Source: JADCGM01 sp943370355 (GTDB lineage Bacteria > Pseudomonadota > Alphaproteobacteria > Sphingomonadales > Sphingomonadaceae). Taken from it: 64,000 nt of DNA. Positions 1 to 6,752 of this stretch are shown here, piece by piece. The DNA is taken from assembly GCA_943370355.1 (NCBI GenBank), contig CALRQP020000019.1:6821-70820 (forward strand), given 5' to 3'. The first letter of the stretch is position 1. Each line of letters starts with the position of its first letter. The notes beneath the pieces are model-generated. The model did no database searches, was not told the DNA's origin, and saw nothing but the letters and a program-made list of their open reading frames with translations. The translations under genes were made by a program, and so were the position numbers.

Positions 1-225
1 TGCAACGATGACCGCGTCGGCCACGCCCGATTTGACCAGAGCGGCGGGCGAGTCGAACCTCTTGAGACCCTGCTTGCCGGCGGCAGCCGTCGCGCCCGCT
101 GCCGACGAGTCGACGGGGTCGACAAGCGCTACAAGTTCGGCTCCGGGCGTGATGGCGAGATTGCGGATATGCTCCACACCCATCATGCCCGCGCCGACCA
201 GCGCATAGCGGACCCTGCTGCTCAC
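1..225 (-). CDS. Gfo/Idh/MocA family oxidoreductase, N-terminal part (runs off window)
   Basis: The reverse strand encodes 75 codons from a GTG at 225. The protein opens with a Rossmann dinucleotide fold: a first beta strand followed by VGAGMMG at about residues 9-15, then LVALVDPVD about 25 residues later. This is the classic start of NAD(P)-dependent sugar/inositol dehydrogenases of the Gfo/Idh/MocA family. The substrate cannot be told from this fragment. The gene is divergent from the LacI-type regulator, and an operator-like palindrome lies between them, so it is probably under that regulator. No in-frame ATG exists near the start; GTG is the most upstream sensible codon. The C-terminal domain lies outside the window. 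Confidence 0.85.
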   Translation of the reverse strand, partial: MSSRVRYALVGAGMMGVEHIRNLAITPGAELVALVDPVDSSAAGATAAAGKQGLKRFDSPAALVKSGVADAVIVA

Positions 226-253
226 TCCCCGACGTCCTCGTGCATCTCGTTTA

Positions 254-267
254 TGACAACGATGTCT
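254..267. promoter_or_regulatory. Candidate LacI-family operator 1
   Basis: GACAACGATGTC (255-266) is a near-palindrome (GACA..TGTC) with a central CG-containing core, typical of LacI/PurR-family operators. It sits in the divergent region between the oxidoreductase and the regulator gene. A near-copy lies at 1406-1417 between the regulator and the aldo/keto reductase, matching at 10 of 12 positions. Confidence 0.6.
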
Positions 268-367
268 TATTCCCGCCGTTTGTCATGGAATGTTGCGGTT
301 CCGCAAGACCCGCCCGCCATTGCCGCGCCATGCGTTGCAGCGTTACAACAGCGGCGGGGAGGCGCGC

Positions 368-1372
368 GTGGCACCGAGGACGACGATCAAGGACGTGTCG
401 CGCGTCGCGGGCGTGTCGATCAAAACCGTGTCGCGTGTCCTCAACAAGGAACGTTACGTCAAGGAGGAGACGCGCCGCCGTGTCGAAGAAGCGGTCGCAT
501 CGCTATCGTTCAGCCCGAGCCTTGCGGCGCGTTCGCTCGCCGGCAAACGATCGTTCCAGATTGCGCTGATCTACGACAACCACAGCCCCTTCTACATCCA
601 CCAGATCCAGGACGGCGTTTGGGCGAGGTGTCGCGAGGAGGGTGTGCGGATGCTGGCGCAGCCCGCCGACGTCGCGTCGGCGACACTCGCTGCAGAGGTC
701 GGGGGCCTGATCGACGAGACGCATGTCGATGGGATCATCCTGTCCTCGCCCGTTACCGACTCCCCCGAGGTCCTTGGTGAACTGGAGCGGCGCGGCATCC
801 CGTTCGTGCGCATCTCGCCAGGCACAAATCATGCGATGACCTCGTCGGTGTTCATGGACGATGTGCAGGCCGCCGACGACATGACCACGCATCTGATCAA
901 CGAAGGGCATCGCCGCATCGGCTTCATCGTCGGCCATCCCAATCATATGGCAAGCGACCAGCGGCTGTTCGGCTATCGCCGTGCGCTGGATCGCGCCGGG
1001 ATCGCGTTCGAGCCCGGCCTCGTCCGTCCGGGCCTCTTCGATTTCGCGAGCGGCACCGAGGCCGCGGAGTCATTGCTCGATGAGCCCGACCGTCCGACTG
1101 CGATCTTCGCCTCCAACGACGATATGGCAGCCGGAGTCCTCGCCGTCGCGCATCGGCGGGACATCGCGGTGCCGGGCGAATTATCGGTCGCCGGGTTCGA
1201 CGATACCGAATTGGCCAGCGCGGTCTGGCCGCCGTTGACCACAATCCGCCAGCCAACCCGCGATCTCGCCTACACCGCCGCCGCACTGCTGTTCGAGGGG
1301 GAGGGCGCTGTCGCACATCGCCGTTTGCAGCACGATCTCATCGTGCGCGGATCGACCACGAAACGCCGGTAG
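368..1372 (+). CDS. LacI family transcriptional regulator
   Basis: Predicted repressor of 334 residues. The N-terminal helix-turn-helix is clear (TTIKDVSRVAGVS, then TVSRVLN, residues 5-26), followed by a periplasmic-binding-protein-like sensor domain with the usual family signature near the end (IFASNDDMAAGVL and the SVAGFDDTELA region). I chose the GTG at 368 because GGGGAGG lies six bases upstream and the HTH then starts at the usual distance; the ATG at 290 would add 26 arginine-rich residues. It lies between a divergent oxidoreductase and a downstream aldo/keto reductase and flavin monooxygenase. These are probably its regulon and suggest control of a sugar or sugar-like catabolic route. 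The effector is unknown. Confidence 0.93.
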   Translation: MAPRTTIKDVSRVAGVSIKTVSRVLNKERYVKEETRRRVEEAVASLSFSPSLAARSLAGKRSFQIALIYDNHSPFYIHQIQDGVWARCREEGVRMLAQPADVASATLAAEVGGLIDETHVDGIILSSPVTDSPEVLGELERRGIPFVRISPGTNHAMTSSVFMDDVQAADDMTTHLINEGHRRIGFIVGHPNHMASDQRLFGYRRALDRAGIAFEPGLVRPGLFDFASGTEAAESLLDEPDRPTAIFASNDDMAAGVLAVAHRRDIAVPGELSVAGFDDTELASAVWPPLTTIRQPTRDLAYTAAALLFEGEGAVAHRRLQHDLIVRGSTTKRR

Positions 1373-1404
1373 CTTGACCAATCGCCCCCAGCTCGTGCAA
1401 TTTC

Positions 1405-1418
1405 AGACAACGTTATCA
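1405..1418. promoter_or_regulatory. Candidate LacI-family operator 2
   Basis: GACAACGTTATC (1406-1417) has the palindromic core AACGTT and matches the site at 255-266 in 10 of 12 positions. It lies 16 bases before the start of the aldo/keto reductase gene, where a bound repressor would block transcription from an internal promoter. Confidence 0.6.
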
Positions 1419-1432
1419 TAAATCGAGGCCCG

Positions 1433-2341
1433 ATGTCCGTATTGCCCAAACCGCCCGCCACGCGACCGCTCGGCAAGTCGGGACTCGAGGTCAGTTCACT
1501 CGCTTGGGGCATGTGGCGCTTTGCCGGCGACGATCTCAAGGCAGCACGAGCGCGGGTCGATGCGGCGCTCGACATCGGCATCACGCTGTTCGACACGGCC
1601 GATATCTACGGTCCTGACAATGGCGAGCCGTTCGGGGCGGCCGAGGTGCTGCTCGGGCGGCTGTTCGCTGAGGACAAGGGTCTTCGCGCCCGCATGGTGC
1701 TGGCGTCGAAGGGCGGCATCGTCATCGGCACACCTTATGATTCGTCGCCCGCCTATCTGGCGAGCGCCATCGACGCCTCGCTGAGCCGGCTCGGGGTCGA
1801 TCAGCTCGACCTCTGGCAGATTCACCGCCCCGACATGCTGACACATCCGCAGGAGGTGGCGCGCTCGCTCGAAAATGCGATGGCCGCCGGCAAGATCCGC
1901 AGCATCGGCGTATCGAACTTTACCGTGCCGCAGACGCGGGCGCTGATGAAGTTCATGGGTCAGCCGCTCGTGTCGACCCAGCCCGAATTTTCACCGCTGG
2001 CGCTCGATCCGCTCAGCGACGGCACCTTCGATCTCGCCATGCAGCGCGATCTCGCTGTGCTCGCATGGTCGCCACTGGGACAGGGCCGTCTCGGCAATCC
2101 ACAGGACGAGTGGGCCCGCGCGGTCGCGGTCGCGCTCGATGCCGTTGCCGCCGACTTCGGGGTCTCTCGCACCGCCGCGACTTACAGCTGGATCATGGCG
2201 CATCCGGCGCGGCCGATCCCGATCGTCGGCACGCAGACGCCGGACCGAATCCGCGAGGCCGCCGACGCCTATAAGATCGAATGGACCCGCGCCCGCTGGT
2301 ACGAGGTGCTGGTCGCTGCGCGAGGGGAGAGACTGCCATGA
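1433..2341 (+). CDS. Aldo/keto reductase
   Basis: NADPH-type oxidoreductase of 302 residues with the (beta/alpha)8 aldo/keto reductase pattern. The catalytic tetrad is visible: Asp54 and Tyr59 in FDTADIYG, Lys93 in ASKGG and His131 in IHRP. GVSNF near residue 160 and a C-terminal cofactor-binding region (PIPIVGTQTPDRI) also fit. The family reduces aldehydes and ketones or oxidises sugars; the substrate is not evident. The stop overlaps the start of the next gene (ATGA), so the two are translationally coupled. A LacI-type operator candidate lies just upstream, consistent with carbohydrate-linked regulation. Confidence 0.93.
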   Translation: MSVLPKPPATRPLGKSGLEVSSLAWGMWRFAGDDLKAARARVDAALDIGITLFDTADIYGPDNGEPFGAAEVLLGRLFAEDKGLRARMVLASKGGIVIGTPYDSSPAYLASAIDASLSRLGVDQLDLWQIHRPDMLTHPQEVARSLENAMAAGKIRSIGVSNFTVPQTRALMKFMGQPLVSTQPEFSPLALDPLSDGTFDLAMQRDLAVLAWSPLGQGRLGNPQDEWARAVAVALDAVAADFGVSRTAATYSWIMAHPARPIPIVGTQTPDRIREAADAYKIEWTRARWYEVLVAARGERLP

Positions 2342-3396
2342 CCGTCGAAGTCAGCTGGTTTTCGGCGCTGTGCGACGACGATTATGAGTTCCTCGGCGTG
2401 CCGGACTCGATGCTCAAGTCGAGCTGGGAGCATTGCCGCGACATCGTGATGACCGCCGACACGGGCGGCTTCGACAATGTGCTGCTGCCGTCGGGCTATG
2501 CGCTGGGCGTCGATACGACGATTTTCGCCGCCGCGATCGCGACCTTGGTCAAACGCATCCGGCTGCTGATGGCGGTGCGCATCGGCGAAACCTGGCCGCC
2601 GCAGCTGGCGCGGCAAATCGCGACGCTCGACCGGATTTTGGGCGGGCGGCTGACGGTGAACATCATCTCCTCCGACATGCCCGGCGAAACGCTGGCCTCC
2701 GCGCCGCGCTATCGCCGCACCGCCGAAGCGATGGCGATCCTGAAGACGCTGCTCAACGGCGAGACGCTCGATCATGACGGCGAATTCTGGAAGCTGAAGC
2801 TTGAACCGGCCCGCATCGCCACCGTCTCGGGCAAATGCCCGCCGCTCTATTTCGGCGGTCTCAGCCCCGACGCGCGCGACGCCGCCGCGAAGGGCTGCGA
2901 CGTCTATCTGATGTGGCCGGATACGATGCCCGCGGTGAAGGAGGTCATCGCTGACATGACTGCGCGTGCCGCTGCCTATGGCCGCAAGTTGAAATTCGGC
3001 TACCGCGCCCATGTCATCGTCCGCGACACCGAGGCGGAGGCGCGCGCCTATGCGACGCGGCTGCTGTCGAAGCTCGACGATGCCGAGGGTGCTGCGATCC
3101 GTGCCAAGTCGCTCGATTCGACAAGCGTCGGCGTGCAGCGGCAGGCGGCGCTGCGCGAAGCTGCCGGCAATGAAGGCTATGTTGAGGACAATCTGTGGAC
3201 GGGCATCGGTCGCGCCCGTTCAGGCTGCGGCGCAGCGATCGTCGGCGATCCCGATCAGGTCCTCACGAAGCTGCAGGCCTATCAGGACGCGGGCATCGAA
3301 GCCTTCATCCTGTCGGGCTATCCGCATGCCGCCGAAGCCGACCTGTTCGCACGCCACGTCCTGCCGCGCCTCGACCACGGCCCGCTGACGCTCTGA
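2338..3396 (+). CDS. LLM-class flavin-dependent oxidoreductase (SsuD-like monooxygenase)
   Basis: The product of 352 residues looks like a bacterial-luciferase-fold monooxygenase, closest in pattern to FMNH2-dependent alkanesulfonate monooxygenase SsuD: SWFS near the N-terminus, TLDRILGGRLTVNIISSD around residue 105, the FGGLSPDA motif near 178 and a C-terminal GDPDQV. The start is the ATG at 2338, which overlaps the preceding stop as ATGA and has GAGGGGAGAG upstream. There is no ssuABC-type transporter or flavin reductase next to it, so a true sulfonate role is uncertain. Pairing with an aldo/keto reductase under a LacI regulator points to some other catabolic substrate. Confidence 0.9.
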   Translation: MTVEVSWFSALCDDDYEFLGVPDSMLKSSWEHCRDIVMTADTGGFDNVLLPSGYALGVDTTIFAAAIATLVKRIRLLMAVRIGETWPPQLARQIATLDRILGGRLTVNIISSDMPGETLASAPRYRRTAEAMAILKTLLNGETLDHDGEFWKLKLEPARIATVSGKCPPLYFGGLSPDARDAAAKGCDVYLMWPDTMPAVKEVIADMTARAAAYGRKLKFGYRAHVIVRDTEAEARAYATRLLSKLDDAEGAAIRAKSLDSTSVGVQRQAALREAAGNEGYVEDNLWTGIGRARSGCGAAIVGDPDQVLTKLQAYQDAGIEAFILSGYPHAAEADLFARHVLPRLDHGPLTL

Positions 3397-3403
3397 CACA
3401 AAA

Positions 3404-3429
3404 GGGGCGCTCCCTCGCGGAAGCGCCCC
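3404..3429. terminator. Bidirectional terminator hairpin between convergent genes
   Basis: GGGGCGCT (3404-3411) pairs perfectly with AGCGCCCC (3422-3429) around a 10-base loop. It lies between two converging genes, 8 bases after one stop and 30 before the other. AAAA precedes the hairpin, giving a U-tract for the minus-strand transcript. Confidence 0.7.
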
Positions 3430-3458
3430 AGATAGTCAGGACTTCGTTTCGCCCGGGC

Positions 3459-3809
3459 TTACTTGCCCTTGGCGGCATCCTTGGCGGTTTCTGCCGAAGT
3501 CGGCAGACCCGACTGCTTCTCGACGGCCATCGCCGTTCCGGCGGGGCTGTCGGTCTTGATGTCGGCATTGTCGATGGCGTCTTCGGCTTTCTTGCCGGCG
3601 TCGCGCGTCGCATCGGCCTGCGCGTTCATCGCGTCGGCAGCCGGCTGGTTCCCAGCATCGGCGGTCGCGTCGGCCTGATTTTCCATCTTGTCGGCGGCGG
3701 CATCGGCGTCCGAGGCAACCTTGTCGCCTGCGGCGTCATCGCCCTTGCCGCCACAAGCGGCGAGCGTTGCGAAACTGGCGACGGCGAGCAGCGTGTAAAT
3801 TTTTCTCAC
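3459..3809 (-). CDS. Small alanine/aspartate-rich lipoprotein
   Basis: A 116-residue predicted lipoprotein. A GTG at 3809, with GGGAAGGGA upstream, opens a signal peptide that ends in the lipobox LAAC followed by GG. The mature part is low-complexity, rich in Ala, Asp and Lys, with repeated A-D-A-T/A-D-A-A units and a likely helical or coiled character. It has no enzymatic motif. Similar short lipoproteins are common in sphingomonads but have no known function. It is transcribed towards the LLM oxidoreductase and divergently from the molybdate locus. Confidence 0.75.
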   Translation of the reverse strand: MRKIYTLLAVASFATLAACGGKGDDAAGDKVASDADAAADKMENQADATADAGNQPAADAMNAQADATRDAGKKAEDAIDNADIKTDSPAGTAMAVEKQSGLPTSAETAKDAAKGK

Positions 3810-3878
3810 GGATAAAATCCCTTCCCTGAATAACCTTCGGGCGCACGGCGGCGCTGGCTTGCCGCAGTCGCGCCACCG

Positions 3879-3915
3879 GTTCAGAACGTGCCAAGGCCGG
3901 TCTGGTTCACTGAAC
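3879..3915. promoter_or_regulatory. Paired GTTC-n-GAAC palindromes in divergent promoter
   Basis: GTTCAGAAC (3879-3887) and GTTCACTGAAC (3905-3915) are short perfect palindromes whose centres are 27 bases apart, between the lipoprotein gene and the ModE-type regulator. The arrangement suggests a dimeric-regulator site, perhaps autoregulatory. They do not match the classical ModE box as I know it. Confidence 0.35.
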
Positions 3916-3933
3916 GCTGGATTAATTATTGCG

Positions 3934-4278
3934 ATGACGCCACGACTTCGCATCAATGCGCGGCTGTACCGGGACGGCGAGATCGCAATCGGCCCCGGCA
4001 AGGCGGATCTGCTTGACGCCATCGTCAAGACGGGGTCGATTTCGGCAGCGGCGCGGCAGATGGGGCTCAGCTACCGCCGCGCCTGGCTGCTCGCCGACAC
4101 GATGAACCGCTGCTTTGGCGAGCCGCTGATCGTCACGGCTGCCGGCGGCAAATCGGGCGGCGGGGCTTCGCTCAGTGCGCTCGGCCAGCGCATCCTCGCC
4201 GATTACCGCGCGATGGAATCGGCACTCGAGGCGGCTGCCGCGCCCTTCGCCGCAACCATCAGTCGATCGCTGGCCTAG
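3934..4278 (+). CDS. ModE-type winged-helix regulator (DNA-binding domain only)
   Basis: A 114-residue protein matching the N-terminal LysR-like HTH domain of ModE: LLDAIVKTGSISAAARQMGLSYRRAW at residues about 28-53, then a wing segment with a GG(K/R)SGGGA motif near residue 74 and TxLG-like SALGQRIL. It lacks the two molybdate-binding MopI/TOBE domains of full-length ModE, so it cannot sense molybdate in the usual way. Its position 32 bases before modA supports a role in regulating molybdate uptake or molybdoenzyme genes. Stand-alone HTH versions of this kind are common in alphaproteobacteria. Confidence 0.88.
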   Translation: MTPRLRINARLYRDGEIAIGPGKADLLDAIVKTGSISAAARQMGLSYRRAWLLADTMNRCFGEPLIVTAAGGKSGGGASLSALGQRILADYRAMESALEAAAAPFAATISRSLA

Positions 4279-4310
4279 ACAGGCGCTATATCCCATCGCA
4301 TACAGCGCAA

Positions 4311-5057
4311 ATGCGCAAACTGCTCCTCATCATTCTTGCCGCGTTGCTTTCAGCGCAGCCTGCGCAGGCTGCCGTCCGCATCTATGCCGCGTCGAGCCTG
4401 ACCGAGGCGGTGACCGACCTTGCGGCGCTTTACGCGAGGGCCGGGCATGACAAGCCACTGCTGGTGTTCGGCGCGTCCTCGGCGCTGGCCCGGCAGATCG
4501 AGCAAGGCGCGCCTGCCGACATCTTCCTGTCCGCCGACGGCGAATGGATGGATTATCTCGCGAAGAGGTCACTGATCCAGACCGCCAGCCGCCGCGACCT
4601 GCTGTCGAACCGGCTGGTCCTGATCGTGCCCGCCGACCGGCCCACGAAGATCGCCATCCGCAAAGGATTCCCCTTCGCCAAATTGGTCGGCGACGGCCAT
4701 TGGGTGACGGGTGATCCCGCATCCGTCCCGGTCGGCAAATATGCGAAGGCGGCACTGACGAGCCTCGGCGTTTGGGCGGAAGCAGAGCCCCGGCTGGCCC
4801 GCGCCGAGAACGTCCGCTCGGCGCTGGCCTTTGTCGAACGCGGCGATGCGGTTGCCGGCATTGTCTATGCGACCGACGCGCAAGCGAGCGGTAAGGTCGC
4901 CGTCGCGGGCATCTTCCCAGCCGCCTCGCACCCGCCCATCGTCTATCCGGTCGCGCTGACCGCCACGGCAGGCAAGGACGCGGCCGATTTCGCGGCCTTT
5001 CTGCGCAGCCGCGCGGCGCGGGCCGTGTTCGTGAAGCGCGGGTTCATCGTCAAATGA
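4311..5057 (+). CDS. modA: Molybdate ABC transporter substrate-binding protein
   Basis: Periplasmic high-affinity molybdate/tungstate receptor of 248 residues. It has a signal peptide (MRKLLLIILAALLSAQPAQA) followed by the family hallmark AASSLTEA and then FGASSALARQIEQGAPADIFLSAD. The later motifs VGKYAKAAL and GIVYATDA also fit ModA, whose residues contact the oxyanion through main-chain amides and serines. It overlaps the next gene by ATGA, and the complete operon (modA, SUOX-like gene, modB, modC) follows in order. Tungstate or thiosulfate-like specificity cannot be excluded from sequence alone, but the modABC context makes molybdate likely. Confidence 0.95.
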   Translation: MRKLLLIILAALLSAQPAQAAVRIYAASSLTEAVTDLAALYARAGHDKPLLVFGASSALARQIEQGAPADIFLSADGEWMDYLAKRSLIQTASRRDLLSNRLVLIVPADRPTKIAIRKGFPFAKLVGDGHWVTGDPASVPVGKYAKAALTSLGVWAEAEPRLARAENVRSALAFVERGDAVAGIVYATDAQASGKVAVAGIFPAASHPPIVYPVALTATAGKDAADFAAFLRSRAARAVFVKRGFIVK

Positions 5058-5476
5058 TCGCGCTCGCCCTGCTAGCCGCATTGGCGATCGAAGGCAGCGG
5101 CCTGCACGCCCTGACCGATGCCGAATTCGCCGCTGTTCCGCGTGAGCCCGTCACGCTCGATGTCCATGGCAAATGGTCTGATTGTTCGGGACCGCGCCTG
5201 ATCGACCTGCTCGCCGCTGCGGGGCTGCCCACCGGCGAGGCCGTCCGTGGCGATCGCCTCGCAACGGTCATCGTGGCGGAAGCCGCCGATGGCTACCGCG
5301 TCGCATTCGGGCTTGGAGAAGTTGAACGCACGCTCGGCAATGCCCGCATCGTCGTTGCCGACCGCTGTGACGGCAAGCCGCTCGACGCCAAGACGGGCCC
5401 ATACCGGCTCGTCGCGGGGGGCGACAAACGCCCCGCGCGTTCGGCGCGGCAGCTCGTCCGGATCGTCGTCCGCTGA
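5054..5476 (+). CDS. Small SUOX-fold molybdopterin-binding-type protein within the mod operon
   Basis: A 140-residue protein with a short hydrophobic N-terminus (probable signal peptide) and a single domain resembling the oxidoreductase molybdopterin-binding (sulfite-oxidase) fold: a GPRLIDLLAAAGLP segment, ATVIVAEAADGYRVAFGLGEVE, then IVVADRCDGKPL and GPYRLVAGGDKRPARSARQL. One cysteine (WSDCSG) lies early in the domain. It is much shorter than true sulfite oxidases and lacks the dimer domain, so catalysis is doubtful. Stop/start overlaps on both sides place it in translational coupling between modA and modB. This suggests a periplasmic role in Mo-cofactor biology, but none is established. 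Confidence 0.7.
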   Translation: MIALALLAALAIEGSGLHALTDAEFAAVPREPVTLDVHGKWSDCSGPRLIDLLAAAGLPTGEAVRGDRLATVIVAEAADGYRVAFGLGEVERTLGNARIVVADRCDGKPLDAKTGPYRLVAGGDKRPARSARQLVRIVVR

Positions 5477-6156
5477 CTCTCACACCCGACGAGATCGAGG
5501 CGCTCGTCCTCAGCCTGCGCGTCGGCCTGACCGCCACGCTCGCGACACTGCCGCTCGCCTTCGCGCTCGCCTATGCGCTGGCGCGCGGGCGTTTCTGGGG
5601 GCGTGGTGTGCTGGATGCCGCCGTGCATCTGCCGCTGGTCCTGCCGCCCGTCGTCACCGGCTATCTGCTGCTGATCGCCTTCGGCCAGCATGGCCCACTC
5701 GGCCAGCTGCTGGCGGGGATAGGCGTCAGCGTGATCTTCCGCTGGACGGGTGCAGCGATTGCGGCTGGCGTCATGGCGTTGCCGCTCATGGTCCGCGCGA
5801 TCCGCCTGTCGATCGAGGCGGTCGATCCGCGCCTTGAGGCTGCTGCGCGCACGCTCGGCGCCAGCCGTTGGCGCGCGTTCCGCACCATCACCCTGCCGCT
5901 GAGCCTTCCGGGCCTGCTCGCCGGAGCGGTGCTCGGCTTCGCCAAGGCAATGGGTGAGTTCGGTGCAACAATCACCTTTGTATCGAGCATCCCCGGCGAA
6001 ACCCGCACCCTGCCACTCGCCATCTACGGCGTTTTGCAGACCCCGGGCGGGGAGGATGCGGCGCTGCGCCTGTCGCTGATCGCTGTCGCATTGTCGGTCG
6101 GTGCGCTCGCGATGTCCGAATGGCTCGCCCGCCGCGCTAGGGCACACGCTTTATGA
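5473..6156 (+). CDS. modB: Molybdate ABC transporter permease
   Basis: Inner-membrane permease of 227 residues. The frame contains the first transmembrane helix (VGLTATLATLPLAFALAYAL), the family PLVLPPVVTGYLLL segment and the EAA loop that docks on ModC (AAARTLGASRWRAFRTITLP). No ATG, GTG or TTG lies in frame upstream of the GTG at 5608, and starting there would remove the first helix. The codon at the position where homologues have Met is CTG at 5473, overlapping the upstream TGA as CTGA; I take it as the start. The length of 227 then equals the usual ModB size. The 3' end overlaps modC (ATGA). Confidence 0.93.
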   Translation: MTLTPDEIEALVLSLRVGLTATLATLPLAFALAYALARGRFWGRGVLDAAVHLPLVLPPVVTGYLLLIAFGQHGPLGQLLAGIGVSVIFRWTGAAIAAGVMALPLMVRAIRLSIEAVDPRLEAAARTLGASRWRAFRTITLPLSLPGLLAGAVLGFAKAMGEFGATITFVSSIPGETRTLPLAIYGVLQTPGGEDAALRLSLIAVALSVGALAMSEWLARRARAHAL

Positions 6157-6752
6157 TCGCCTTTAGGCTTTCGAAGCGTATCGGCGACCGCCGCATCGAC
6201 ATCGCCGTCGAAGCGCAGCCCGGCATCACCGCGCTGTTCGGCCCTTCGGGCACGGGCAAGACCAGCCTTCTCAACATGGTCGCGGGGCTGCTGCGCCCCG
6301 ATGCCGGGCGGATTGCGATTGACGGCGACGTCCTGTTCGATTCCGACGCTGATATCGACCGGCCGCCCGAGGAGCGCCACCTCGGCTATGTATTTCAGGA
6401 TCGACGGCTATTCCCGCACCTGAGCGTGCGCGGCAATCTGGCCTATGGCGGCCCGCTCGACGCCCATATCGTCGATCTGCTCGGCCTTGGGGGCCTGCTC
6501 GACCGCTGGCCGCGCCACCTTTCGGGCGGCGAGGCGCAGCGTGTCGCACTCGGCCGGGCGCTGCTGTCGAAACCCCGCGCTCTACTGCTCGACGAGCCGC
6601 TGTCGCACCTCGACCGTGCACGCGCCGAGGAGATCACCGCGCTGATCCTGCGCCTGCGCGACGAGCTGGCGCTACCGATGCTATACGTGACCCATGACGC
6701 CGATGAGATCGCCGCACTCGGTGCGCGGCGCATCGATCTCGCTCAGGCGTAA
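6153..6752 (+). CDS. modC: Molybdate ABC transporter ATPase, short form lacking TOBE domain
   Basis: Cytoplasmic ATPase of 199 residues. It has Walker A GPSGTGKT (30-37), a Q-loop (VFQDRRLFPH), the signature LSGGEAQRVALGRALL, Walker B ALLLDEPLSHLD and the switch histidine in VTHDADEI. Typical ModC is about 350 residues because a C-terminal TOBE/Mop domain binds molybdate and mediates trans-inhibition; this protein stops at the end of the nucleotide-binding domain. Together with the truncated ModE-type regulator, the locus has lost both classical molybdate-sensing Mop modules. The gene ends by overlapping the 3' end of the converging FAD oxidoreductase by 10 bases. Confidence 0.94.
   Translation: MIAFRLSKRIGDRRIDIAVEAQPGITALFGPSGTGKTSLLNMVAGLLRPDAGRIAIDGDVLFDSDADIDRPPEERHLGYVFQDRRLFPHLSVRGNLAYGGPLDAHIVDLLGLGGLLDRWPRHLSGGEAQRVALGRALLSKPRALLLDEPLSHLDRARAEEITALILRLRDELALPMLYVTHDADEIAALGARRIDLAQA

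Noticed and set aside
4311..6752. Tungstate- or sulfate-specific transporter instead of molybdate
   Set aside because: The ModA motifs, ModE-type regulator and modABC gene order favour molybdate, although the ligand was not tested.
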